Below, piece by piece: positions 30,868-38,618 of a stretch of DNA of 64,000 bases. The stretch covers positions 1,674,001 through 1,738,000 of the forward strand of contig OY829383.1 of the NCBI GenBank assembly GCA_963691835.1, given 5' to 3'. A program made the position numbers and the translations under genes. Source of the DNA: G963691835 sp963691835. Its GTDB lineage: Bacteria > Pseudomonadota > Alphaproteobacteria > Thalassobaculales > Thalassobaculaceae. The notes under the pieces are model-generated. The model did no database searches. It saw only the letters and a list, made by a program, of their open reading frames with translations, and was not told the DNA's origin. How positions within the stretch are numbered: position 1 is the stretch's first letter; each line of letters starts with the position of its first letter.

Positions 30868-31349
30868 GACGGTGGTCCTCCCTTTGTCCAAGACGTATCG
30901 CGCTCCTCCCAACGTCGGGCGAGCGCGATCGCGTGATCTGCGAACTGTCTGATTGTATCGATAAGGTCTGCCCGGCGCCTGGGATCGCTCAGTACCGGGA
31001 TCTGGATCTCCAGGACGTCGATGTCCGGGTCCGCGGCCTCGGGTTCGATCTCCCTGGGCTCCGCCTGGCGGCCGGGGTGTGCACGGTCATAGGCATCCAG
31101 AAACAGGCGCCGCTCCTCGCCCGAGAAGTGGCAGAGATCGAAGATCGTCGCTAGATGCTTTGCGGGCACGGGCACCGTGTAAGCCGGATTGATGATCTGG
31201 GAGACAAAGCTCTTATGCTTGCCAAGGGCCCGGGCGATCTTGAGTCTGGTTCCCGATGGTCTGCGGTCGATCATCTCGCGCAGCAGATGCTTGTACGCGG
31301 CAACCGGATTATCGGCCTTTGGCTCCGACTTTGGATCGAGATCCGTCAT
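30864..31349 (-). CDS. Small helix-turn-helix protein within the dha operon
   Basis: 161-residue protein. Residues about 34-58 (GTRLKIARALGKHKSFVSQI) look like a Cro/XRE-type helix-turn-helix, followed by a short helical region (LCHFSGEERRLFLDAYDR) and a charged acidic linker; the last 50 residues resemble nothing I recognise. It overlaps the enzyme I gene upstream and dhaK downstream by 4 bases each, so it is made in step with the kinase. It is a candidate regulator of this operon; the N-terminal homology is convincing only as an HTH. Confidence 0.75.
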   Translation of the reverse strand: MTDLDPKSEPKADNPVAAYKHLLREMIDRRPSGTRLKIARALGKHKSFVSQIINPAYTVPVPAKHLATIFDLCHFSGEERRLFLDAYDRAHPGRQAEPREIEPEAADPDIDVLEIQIPVLSDPRRRADLIDTIRQFADHAIALARRWEERDTSWTKGGPPS

Positions 31350-32962
31350 CCGTCACCGTCCGAGATCTTTGACTCAGCGATGCGGACCTTGACCCGTCCC
31401 ACTTGAGCCGGAGCCGCCGACAGGACCCGGACCCCGGATGCCAAGAGACGGTCCACCCCTTCCGGATCGGATGCCATGTCGCCGCAAACGCTGACCTCCA
31501 CGCCCCGCTCAACGCCGGCCTGAGCCACAGCATCAATCATCCGGAGCACACCGGGGTGATCCCCTCGCGCCAACGCGGCCACGTCCCGGTTGTCGCGCGC
31601 GCACGCGGTGGCGTACTGGATCAGATCGTTGGTGCCGATGGAATAGAAGTCCACATCGAACAGCTCCGCCGAAAGGGCGGCGGCCGGAACCTCGACCATC
31701 ATGCCCAGTTGGGGGTGTCCGTGATCGACACCGCGGGCCGCGAGATCTGCGATCACCGCTTCCAGACGGGTCCGCACCGGCGCGATTTCATCCGGTGCCG
31801 TTACCATTGGAACCATGATCTTGACCGGGCCGAGTGCGGCCACCCGCGCCATGGCGCGAAGCTGGGTGTCGAAGATCTCCTCCAGCCGCATTGAAAGACG
31901 GAGCCCGCGGACGCCCAGGAACGGGTTCGTCTCCCCGTCAAGCGTGATCCCAGGGATCGGCTTGTCGCCGCCCGCATCCAGGGTCCGCAAGGTGACGGGC
32001 CGACCGTCCGCCCAAAGCACGAGCTTCCGGTAACTCTCATATTGGCTGTCCTCTCCGGGCGCGCCGCGCTCGAACAGGAACTCGGTCCGAACGAGACCGA
32101 TGCCGTCGCAGATCGCCGGATCCAGATCGTCAACGATCGACGGATGGTCGACATTGATCAGAACGGTCACAGGCATGCCGCCCGCGGTTAACGCAGGTCG
32201 GTCCGTCAGAAAAGAGGCGCGGGCCGCGAGATCGGCCGCTGCCGCCATGCGCTCGCGGGCAGCATCAAGAGCGCCCGGATCCGGTCCAATCGTCATGGTC
32301 TCGGCTTCAGGATCAAGCACACCCGATGCCCCTGTGTGCCGTGCGATGTCGTCCGGCAACGCGCCCATGCCAACCACCATCGGAACACCGCGGGCGCGCG
32401 CGAGTAGGGCGACATGGCTTGTGCGGCTGCCTTCTCCCAGGGCGACGCCAGACACCAGGGCCGGATCGATCTCCAGAAAGACCGAGGGAGGGAGATCGCT
32501 GGCGACCAGAATACTGGGTTCCGTCGGGCGGTCGGCACCCTCCTCGCTGGCGTGGAGCGCGCGCAGGACCCGGTCCCGAAGGTCCCGGAGGTCGGCGGCG
32601 CGCGCCCGGAAAACCTCGTCCTCCCCTTCCGCGTACTCGGCGATCTCGTGATCCATGATGGTCCGCCAGGCGTCGTCGGCCGAGGCACCTGCCGCGATCG
32701 CCCGCCAAACCGGCTCAAGCATATCCTCATCGTCGAGAAGGACCGCCTGAAACTCAAGAATCTCAGCCGCCTCGCCCTCGACCGTCGCGGCAAGCTGCTC
32801 CAAGGCCGCCACCGACGTCGATATCGCCTCGCGAAGAGCGGCGTCCTCCGCATCAGGGCCCGCTCCTGTGCGCTGCCCCAATTCGACCTCCAGCATCACG
32901 AAGACGGGTGCGACCACAATGTCGCCCGTCACCCCGATACCGTGAAGCGTGGTCCCGCCCAT
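31346..32962 (-). CDS. ptsI: Phosphoenolpyruvate-protein phosphotransferase (PTS enzyme I)
   Basis: 538-residue enzyme I that takes phosphate from PEP and passes it to HPr. The active-site His lies in GSRTSHVALLARARGVPMVV, PEP-binding residues in IGLVRTEFLFERG, FYSIGTNDLIQYATA is conserved, and the catalytic Cys is in EVSVCGDMAS. It is slightly shorter than the roughly 575-residue sugar-PTS enzyme. No sugar EIIB/EIIC is nearby; its neighbours are HPr, an EIIA-Man protein and DhaK/DhaL, so its job here is to energise the Dha kinase. Start chosen at 32962, 1 base after the HPr stop. Confidence 0.93.
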   Translation of the reverse strand: MGGTTLHGIGVTGDIVVAPVFVMLEVELGQRTGAGPDAEDAALREAISTSVAALEQLAATVEGEAAEILEFQAVLLDDEDMLEPVWRAIAAGASADDAWRTIMDHEIAEYAEGEDEVFRARAADLRDLRDRVLRALHASEEGADRPTEPSILVASDLPPSVFLEIDPALVSGVALGEGSRTSHVALLARARGVPMVVGMGALPDDIARHTGASGVLDPEAETMTIGPDPGALDAARERMAAAADLAARASFLTDRPALTAGGMPVTVLINVDHPSIVDDLDPAICDGIGLVRTEFLFERGAPGEDSQYESYRKLVLWADGRPVTLRTLDAGGDKPIPGITLDGETNPFLGVRGLRLSMRLEEIFDTQLRAMARVAALGPVKIMVPMVTAPDEIAPVRTRLEAVIADLAARGVDHGHPQLGMMVEVPAAALSAELFDVDFYSIGTNDLIQYATACARDNRDVAALARGDHPGVLRMIDAVAQAGVERGVEVSVCGDMASDPEGVDRLLASGVRVLSAAPAQVGRVKVRIAESKISDGDG

Positions 32963-32963
32963 G

Positions 32964-33248
32964 TCAGTCGCCGAAGTCTCTTTCCACCAATGCCACAAGC
33001 GCCCAGACGGCATTCTCCGCGTCGTCCCCTTCAGCGCGGACGTGAAGCGTCTCGCCGTGGGGGGCCTTGAGTTTCATGACCGCGTTGGGAGACTTGGCAT
33101 TCACCCACTTGCCGCTGTCGCCGGCACTGATCTCAACGGCGGCTGTGAAGGTCTTGGCAAGCTTGGTCAGCTTGACGGCCGGACGGGCATGGAGACCAGT
33201 CGGGTCCTGAACGACCGCATTTCCAAGGGCCGCGGCGCTGTCGGTCAT
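32964..33248 (-). CDS. HPr-family phosphocarrier protein
   Basis: 94-residue HPr. The phospho-accepting His20 is in the motif DPTGLHARPA, and the region around the usual regulatory Ser reads AKSPNAVMKL. It relays phosphate from the adjacent enzyme I to the EIIA-Man-type protein encoded just upstream. It overlaps that gene by 4 bases. In E. coli the equivalent EIIA, HPr and EI domains are fused as DhaM; here all three are separate proteins. Confidence 0.92.
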   Translation of the reverse strand: MTDSAAALGNAVVQDPTGLHARPAVKLTKLAKTFTAAVEISAGDSGKWVNAKSPNAVMKLKAPHGETLHVRAEGDDAENAVWALVALVERDFGD

Positions 33249-33634
33249 GTCCCGAACTCCTCGGCTGTTGCCTTAACGGTCGCGAGATCGCCGCCGCCTG
33301 CGGCTTCGGTCGCTGCCATCACTGCCCCCTCGACGATTGGGGCGTCGCAGATCGCGATCTTCGCCCCCTTGGACTCGTCCATCATTTCGATGGCCATCTC
33401 GCTGTTGGTCTCCGCACCGCCAAGGTCCACCAGGACCGCAACACCGGCGTCCGACCAAACGCTGTCGATCGCCTCCATGATCTTGCCCACGTCCGTGCCG
33501 AGTTCGCCGTCGGGGTTTCCACCGCAGGCCGCCACCCGGACCTCGTCACCCACCATCTGGCGGACCATGTCGGCCGCACCCCGCGCGACATCGGGCGAGT
33601 GGGATACGATCACAATCGATACCGTCTCGGTCAT
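33245..33634 (-). CDS. dhaM: PTS EIIA-Man-type phosphotransferase DhaM (single domain)
   Basis: 129-residue mannose-type EIIA domain that phosphorylates ADP bound to DhaL. The N-terminus reads VSIVIVSHSPDVARG with the phospho-His (His12), and VLVDLGGAETNSEMA follows, a DhaM hallmark. The ATG at 33634 overlaps the dhaL stop by 4 bases; an upstream in-frame start would run into dhaL. It corresponds only to the first domain of multi-domain DhaM. Confidence 0.92.
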   Translation of the reverse strand: MTETVSIVIVSHSPDVARGAADMVRQMVGDEVRVAACGGNPDGELGTDVGKIMEAIDSVWSDAGVAVLVDLGGAETNSEMAIEMMDESKGAKIAICDAPIVEGAVMAATEAAGGGDLATVKATAEEFGT

Positions 33635-34227
33635 CCCGGCGCTCCCTCCTGCTGTTCCAGGACATCGCACACCGCTTCGATCAGAAGTTGCGAGGAACGG
33701 GCACCTGGGTCGATATGTCCAACGGATCGCTCTCCCAAGAACGAGGCCCGGCCTTTGGTTGCCTGCATGTCTTTCGTTTTCGCCGCGGCATCCGCTGCCG
33801 TGGCACGAACGGCGGCGAGATCCGCACCGGACTCAATCGCTTCCAGCACCGGAACCAGGACATCCAACATGGTCTTGGCACCCACATCGGACTTGCCACG
33901 GGACTTAACCGCCTCGATGCCCGCACGGATCCGGTCGACCGGGGTGCCGTCCGCCTTGGCCATACCCATCAGAAGGGAGCCGTAAAGAGGGCCAGAGGCA
34001 CCGCCAACCTTCATAACGAGCGCCATACCCGCCTTCTGGACAGCGGGCCAGAGGTCCAAAGCGCTTAGTGCGTCCTTCTGTTCGGCGATCGCTCTGAAGC
34101 CGCGCTTCATGTTGATGCCGTGGTCCCCATCCCCAATGGCCTGATCAAGAGCCGTCAGCTCTTCGGCGTGGGCTTCAACAACGGATACGCTCCGGTCCAC
34201 GAGAGCGTTTATCAGCTCTCCGGTCAT
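33631..34227 (-). CDS. dhaL: Dihydroxyacetone kinase ADP-binding subunit DhaL
   Basis: 198-residue subunit that holds ADP as a phosphorylated cofactor and donates to the DhaK-bound substrate. The metal-binding motif is DQAIGDGDHGINM (acidic residues coordinate two Mg ions), followed by KVGGASGPLYGSLLMG. It overlaps the ABC ATPase gene upstream by 4 bases and dhaM downstream by 4. Note that dhaL and dhaK are separated here by dhaM, HPr, EI and the HTH gene. Confidence 0.94.
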   Translation of the reverse strand: MTGELINALVDRSVSVVEAHAEELTALDQAIGDGDHGINMKRGFRAIAEQKDALSALDLWPAVQKAGMALVMKVGGASGPLYGSLLMGMAKADGTPVDRIRAGIEAVKSRGKSDVGAKTMLDVLVPVLEAIESGADLAAVRATAADAAAKTKDMQATKGRASFLGERSVGHIDPGARSSQLLIEAVCDVLEQQEGAPG

Positions 34228-35282
34228 GATCCCGTCTCCCTGTCGGTGGCGGCGTGGGCAGATGCGACCGGTGTATCGATCAGATCGCCGGCCGCGTTGA
34301 AGAAGAGGGTCGAGCCAGGGCGGACAGACAGAGACACATCGGCCCCCGGGGCCATGGATGACCCGGATTCCAGAAGGGCATGGACGTTGTGCCCCCCGAC
34401 ATCCACCAGGGCCACGGACTCGGCACCGAGGTTCTCGACCGCCATGACGCGGCCCGCCTGCCCGCCATTGCCGAAACGGACATCCTCCGGCCGGACACCG
34501 ATTGAGGCGGCCCCGGCCGGCCCATCGGTGACCCCCAGAGACCCCGTCGGCAGAATGTTGATCTGCGGCGAGCCCAGACGCCGGGCCACATACTGATTGG
34601 CCGGTCGCTCGTAGACGTCACGTGGCGAGCCGATTTGCACCAACTTTCCTTCGGCAAGAACACCGATCCTGTCGGCCAGGGTCATCGCTTCAAGCTGATC
34701 GTGGGTGACGTAAAGGATGCTGGCGCCAAGATCCTTCTGGATGCGCTTCAACTCGACGCGGAGGTCCTCCCGGAGCTTCGCGTCGAGAGAGGAGAGCGGC
34801 TCGTCCATCAGGTAGATGGAGGGGGTGCGGACAAGCGCGCGGCCGATGGCAACCCTCTGCATCTCACCACCGGATAGCTGGGTCGCCTTGTTCTGGAGCT
34901 TGTGGGGAATGCGCAGGAGTTCGGCGATCTCTTTCACCTTCCGGTCGATCTCGTCCTCGGGGCGTCGGCGCGCGGGTGCCCGCAAGGGAAAGGCGAGGTT
35001 GTCGTAGACGGAGTAGTGCGGATAGAGCGAGTACTGCTGGAACACGAAACTCACGTCCCGGGCCGCGGGCGGCGCGTTGGTGACGTCCATGCCATCGATC
35101 GAGATCGACCCTTCGTCCGCTTTCTCCAACCCGGCGATCAGCCGCAGCGTGGTCGTTTTTCCGGCACCGGTCGGGCCGAGCAGCACGACGAACTCGCCAT
35201 CTGCCACATGGAAGCTGACATCCGTGACAGCCTCCACATCCCGGAAGCGCTTGGACACTCCTGAGAGCCGGATCTCAGCCAT
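34224..35282 (-). CDS. ABC transporter ATP-binding protein (MalK/UgpC type), second of two
   Basis: 352-residue importer ATPase. Walker A is LLGPTGAGKTTTLRLI, signature LSGGEMQRVAIGRALVR, Walker B SIYLMDEPLSSLDA, with a C-terminal TOBE/OB domain typical of sugar and polyol importers. It begins 8 bases inside the end of the first ATPase gene and overlaps dhaL at its end. Two different ATPases in one operon suggest a heterodimer, as in the GlpS/GlpT glycerol importer, which it resembles in layout. Confidence 0.92.
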   Translation of the reverse strand: MAEIRLSGVSKRFRDVEAVTDVSFHVADGEFVVLLGPTGAGKTTTLRLIAGLEKADEGSISIDGMDVTNAPPAARDVSFVFQQYSLYPHYSVYDNLAFPLRAPARRRPEDEIDRKVKEIAELLRIPHKLQNKATQLSGGEMQRVAIGRALVRTPSIYLMDEPLSSLDAKLREDLRVELKRIQKDLGASILYVTHDQLEAMTLADRIGVLAEGKLVQIGSPRDVYERPANQYVARRLGSPQINILPTGSLGVTDGPAGAASIGVRPEDVRFGNGGQAGRVMAVENLGAESVALVDVGGHNVHALLESGSSMAPGADVSLSVRPGSTLFFNAAGDLIDTPVASAHAATDRETGS

Positions 35283-36372
35283 CGATCGCTCCCAGGTGAA
35301 GGTCGCTCTTGACGGCTGCTTCCGTCTCTCCGTCGAACAGGACGAGCCGCGAGGCGTCGAAGGCGAGGCCAACGCTTTCCCCATCGGTCACCCGAACCGT
35401 GTTTGGTGCCCGGACCTTGAGCCGTCCGGCGGCCGTATCGACGGTGATGAGCTGACGGGTGCCCATGTACTCGACGCCGAACACCTCGCCCCGCAACGCG
35501 CCGTCATCAGCGATCGTGATGTGCTCCGGCCGCACGCCCAGGACCGCCTTCGCCCCGTCGAGCGAGCCGTGCAGCTTCGGCATCGCCACCTCGGCGCCGT
35601 TCACCCGGACAGAAGCCGCACCGGGCGCCAATCCACCCTCAGCGGGCAGGAAGTTCATGGACGGGCTGCCGATGAAGTCCGCCACGAAGAGGGTCGCGGG
35701 ACGGGCATAAACCTCCGACGGCGGACCGATCTGAAGCACCTCGGCGTGGTTCATCACCGCGATCCGGTCCGCCATGGACATGGCCTCGATCTGATCATGG
35801 GTGACGTAAACGGTCGTCGCATCGATCCGGTCGTGAAGCAGCCGCAGCTCCTCGCACATCAGCTCCCGGAACTCCGCGTCCAGCGCGCCGAGCGGCTCGT
35901 CCATCAGGAAGGCCTTCGGCCGCCGGACGATCGCCCGGCCGAGCGCCACCCGCTGGCGGTCACCGCTCGACAGTCCCGATACCCGGCTGTCCAACAGATG
36001 GTCGATCCGCAAGAGCCTTGCGGTTTCCTCGACCCGTTGGCGAACCTCGGACCGGCCCACACCCTGGCTGACCAGCGGGAAGCCGATGTTCTTCCGGACG
36101 TTCATGTGCGGGTACAGCGCGAAGAGCTGGAAGACGAAGGCGATGTCACGCTGGGACGCCGGATTAAACGTCACGTCCTCCCCGTCCAGCAGGATCTCGC
36201 CACTGTTCGGAAGCTCCAGCCCGGCGATCATCCGCAGCGTCGTCGTTTTGCCGCAGCCCGACGGGCCGAGCATCACGAAGAACTCGCCGTCGTAGATGTC
36301 GAACGTCGACTCCTTCACGGCGACGAAATCACCGAACTGCTTTCTGACCCCGCGGAGGTGGATGTCGGCCAT
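35275..36372 (-). CDS. ABC transporter ATP-binding protein (MalK/UgpC type), first of two
   Basis: 365-residue ATPase, cytoplasmic. Walker A MLGPSGCGKTTTLRMIAG, ABC signature near GLSSGDRQRVALGRAIV (SSGD in place of the usual SGGQ/SGGE), Walker B AFLMDEPLGALDA and a C-terminal regulatory OB-type domain. The altered signature together with a second ATPase gene suggests the two sites may be unequal. It starts 3 bases after the small membrane-protein gene. Confidence 0.92.
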   Translation of the reverse strand: MADIHLRGVRKQFGDFVAVKESTFDIYDGEFFVMLGPSGCGKTTTLRMIAGLELPNSGEILLDGEDVTFNPASQRDIAFVFQLFALYPHMNVRKNIGFPLVSQGVGRSEVRQRVEETARLLRIDHLLDSRVSGLSSGDRQRVALGRAIVRRPKAFLMDEPLGALDAEFRELMCEELRLLHDRIDATTVYVTHDQIEAMSMADRIAVMNHAEVLQIGPPSEVYARPATLFVADFIGSPSMNFLPAEGGLAPGAASVRVNGAEVAMPKLHGSLDGAKAVLGVRPEHITIADDGALRGEVFGVEYMGTRQLITVDTAAGRLKVRAPNTVRVTDGESVGLAFDASRLVLFDGETEAAVKSDLHLGAIDG

Positions 36373-36375
36373 CGT

Positions 36376-36600
36376 CTACTCCGGGAAATGGCTGACGATG
36401 ATGAACATCACCGTGCCCACGAGGATCGTTACGAAAGAGTATGTGTAGAGTTCCAGCGCGATGCTTTGCATCAGCATGAACACGCCGATTGCGATGATGA
36501 TCGTCGCCAGGTTCTCCCACGGCCCCCGCCGGAAGCGGAGGAAACGGCTGAGCAGGCTCTCGCGGACCGGCGCGGCGCGTCGTTCGGTTGTCTCGATCAT
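36376..36600 (-). CDS. Small membrane protein of the ABC operon
   Basis: 74 residues: a basic cytoplasmic N-terminus (about 25 residues), then two hydrophobic stretches, about 31-47 (LATIIIAIGVFMLMQ) and 52-70 (YTYSFVTILVGTVMFII). It overlaps the permease stop by 4 bases and precedes the ATPase gene by 3, so it is co-translated with the importer. Glycerol-type ABC operons often carry a small membrane protein of unknown role (DUF2160, GlpU), and this may be the analogue; direct sequence kinship is not obvious to me. Confidence 0.75.
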   Translation of the reverse strand: MIETTERRAAPVRESLLSRFLRFRRGPWENLATIIIAIGVFMLMQSIALELYTYSFVTILVGTVMFIIVSHFPE

Positions 36601-37547
36601 TTGCGCACCGCTCCGAAGGTAATGCCGCGCAGCAACTGCTTCCTCAGCATGATGGTGAACAGCAGGACCGGCAGCAGGAACAGGGTCGCTCCCGCGGCCA
36701 CGGCCGGCCAGTCGAGCCCGCCCTCTCCGATGATCGTCGGAATGAACGGGGGGGCGGTCTGCGCCGTTCCGGAGGTGAGCAGCAGGGCGAAGGCATACTC
36801 ATTCCACGCGAAGATCAGGCAGAAGATCGCAGTCGCGGCGATGCCCGTCGTCGCTTGCGGCAGAACCACCTTGATGAACGCCTGGAGCCGGGTGTAGCCG
36901 TCGATCATCGCGGCTTCCTCGTACTCCCGCGGGATCTCGTCGATAAAGCCTTTCAGCAGCCAGACCGCCAGCGAGATGTTCACCGCCGTATAGAGCAGGA
37001 TCATCCCAAGATAAGTGTCTGACAGACCCAGCGTCCGGTACATCAGGAAGATTGGAATGGCGACGGCGATCGGCGGCATCATCCGTGTCGACAGGATGAA
37101 GAACATCAGATCGTCCGCCAGCGGTATCCGGAACCGGGAGAAGGCGTAGGCCGCCAGCGTCCCCAGGAAGACGGACAGGAAGGTGGAGCCGAAGCCGATG
37201 ACCACGGAGTTCAGGAACCGCTCGCCGAACTTGGACGGCCCGGCGATCACCATCTGACGCGAGCGAACCAGCTCGTCGTACCAGGTCTCGGGCGGCGGCA
37301 GGCTCTCGATGTACTCGGAGGTCTGGCGCGTCCGGGTGGTGAACAGGTTCACGTAGCCCTCAAGGCTCGGCTCGAAGACCACCTTGGGCGGGTAGGAGAT
37401 CGAGTCCGGCGGGGTCTTGAAGCCCGTCATGAAGATCCAGAGCAGCGGGACCATCGTGATCAGCGCGTAGACGACCACCAGTCCGCCAGCGATCCACCGG
37501 CTCCAGCGGCCCTGATCCTCGGCCGGGACGTTTGAGGAAACGCTCAT
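36597..37547 (-). CDS. ABC transporter permease (MalG/UgpE type)
   Basis: 316-residue inner-membrane subunit of a carbohydrate-type importer. An N-terminal helix (WIAGGLVVVYALITMVPLLW) is followed by the transport domain and the EAA loop (IPREYEEAAMIDGYTRLQAF). The ATG at 37547 overlaps the partner permease stop by 4 bases, which supports it over a longer upstream frame. The long periplasmic loop after helix 1 is typical of MalG-type proteins. Confidence 0.92.
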   Translation of the reverse strand: MSVSSNVPAEDQGRWSRWIAGGLVVVYALITMVPLLWIFMTGFKTPPDSISYPPKVVFEPSLEGYVNLFTTRTRQTSEYIESLPPPETWYDELVRSRQMVIAGPSKFGERFLNSVVIGFGSTFLSVFLGTLAAYAFSRFRIPLADDLMFFILSTRMMPPIAVAIPIFLMYRTLGLSDTYLGMILLYTAVNISLAVWLLKGFIDEIPREYEEAAMIDGYTRLQAFIKVVLPQATTGIAATAIFCLIFAWNEYAFALLLTSGTAQTAPPFIPTIIGEGGLDWPAVAAGATLFLLPVLLFTIMLRKQLLRGITFGAVRK

Positions 37548-38506
37548 CGTTGCTTCACCGCGTTCAGGGCTTTGACGTAGATGTTCGCGGCACCGAAGAC
37601 GGTGACGAACAGGATGATCGCGAAGGCGGACGAGTAGCCCGTTCGCCATTTCTCAAAGGCTTCGCGTTTCAGGTTGATCGAGGCGAGTTCCGTCGTCGAT
37701 CCGGGCCCGCCGCTGGTCAGTTCCACCACGAGATCGAACATCTTGAAGTTCTCGATCGCGCGGAACAGGACCGCGAGCATCAGGAAGGGCAGCACCATCG
37801 GCACGGTGATCGACCAGAACTGCCGCCACTTGGATGCCCGGTCGACCTCAGCCGCCTCGTAGATGTAGTCGGGGATGGATCGGAGCCCGGCGAGGCAGAT
37901 CAGCATCACATACGGCGTCCACATCCAGGTATCGACAATGATGATCGCCCAGGGCGCGAGATTGACCGACCCGATCATGTCGAACGACGACGGGTCCACG
38001 CCCGAGAAGAATGCGACGATGTAGTTAAAGAGACCGATCTGCGGTTGGTAGAGGAACGTCCAGAAGTTCCCCACCACCGCCGGCGACAACATCATCGGCA
38101 GCAGGATGACGGTCGTCCAGAAACCGTGCCCCCGGAATTGCTTGTTGATCAGCCAGGCGAGACCGAAACCCAACACCACCTGCAGAAACATGGTCCAGCA
38201 CAGGAAGTGCGCGGTCACCTGAAGTGTTTGCCAGATATCCTCATCGGTCAGCACGCGCTCGTAGTTCCGGAGCCCGATGTACTTCAACTCACGTCCGGCG
38301 CGGTTCGCTTTGAAATTCGTGAAGCTGAGATGGATCGTCCAGATCAGCGGAAAGATGTTGATGGCCAGCAACAACACGATGGTCGGCGACACGAAGATCC
38401 AGGCGATCATCTTGTCGGAGAGGCCCCGAACCCGAACCGCAAGCGTCGGCGGGGTATGCCGGGCCGCCGTTTCGGCGACGCGGTCGAGGGGATTTTGCTG
38501 TGTCAT
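37544..38506 (-). CDS. ABC transporter permease (MalF/UgpA type)
   Basis: 320-residue membrane subunit. The first helix is WIFVSPTIVLLLAINIFPL, the transport motif lies in WTPYVMLICLAGLRSIPDYI and the EAA-like loop in YEAAEVDRASKWRQF. It forms the channel with the MalG-type permease encoded next. A 112-base gap carrying a strong hairpin separates it from the binding-protein gene. Confidence 0.92.
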   Translation of the reverse strand: MTQQNPLDRVAETAARHTPPTLAVRVRGLSDKMIAWIFVSPTIVLLLAINIFPLIWTIHLSFTNFKANRAGRELKYIGLRNYERVLTDEDIWQTLQVTAHFLCWTMFLQVVLGFGLAWLINKQFRGHGFWTTVILLPMMLSPAVVGNFWTFLYQPQIGLFNYIVAFFSGVDPSSFDMIGSVNLAPWAIIIVDTWMWTPYVMLICLAGLRSIPDYIYEAAEVDRASKWRQFWSITVPMVLPFLMLAVLFRAIENFKMFDLVVELTSGGPGSTTELASINLKREAFEKWRTGYSSAFAIILFVTVFGAANIYVKALNAVKQR

Positions 38507-38572
38507 CGACAGTGTCCACAGAGACGGATCAGGGTCGCCGCATAGCGGAGCTGAATAACTTTCGCTGAAGCG

Positions 38573-38601
38573 TCCCGTCCCGGCAACGTGCGCCGGGACG
38601 G
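38573..38601 (-). terminator. Strong hairpin after the ABC binding-protein gene
   Basis: A perfect 11-bp GC-rich stem (38573-38583 with 38591-38601) around a 7-base loop, 17 bases past the binding-protein stop and before the permease gene. No U-run follows, so it more likely protects the binding-protein mRNA or attenuates than fully terminates. Confidence 0.7.
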
Positions 38602-38618
38602 GGCAGTCTTGTGCCGGA

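Noticed and set aside
35077..36897. Plus-strand frame of 606 codons opposite both ABC ATPases
   Set aside because: It spans several real genes and their junctions, and the translation is a low-complexity mirror of the ATPase codons.
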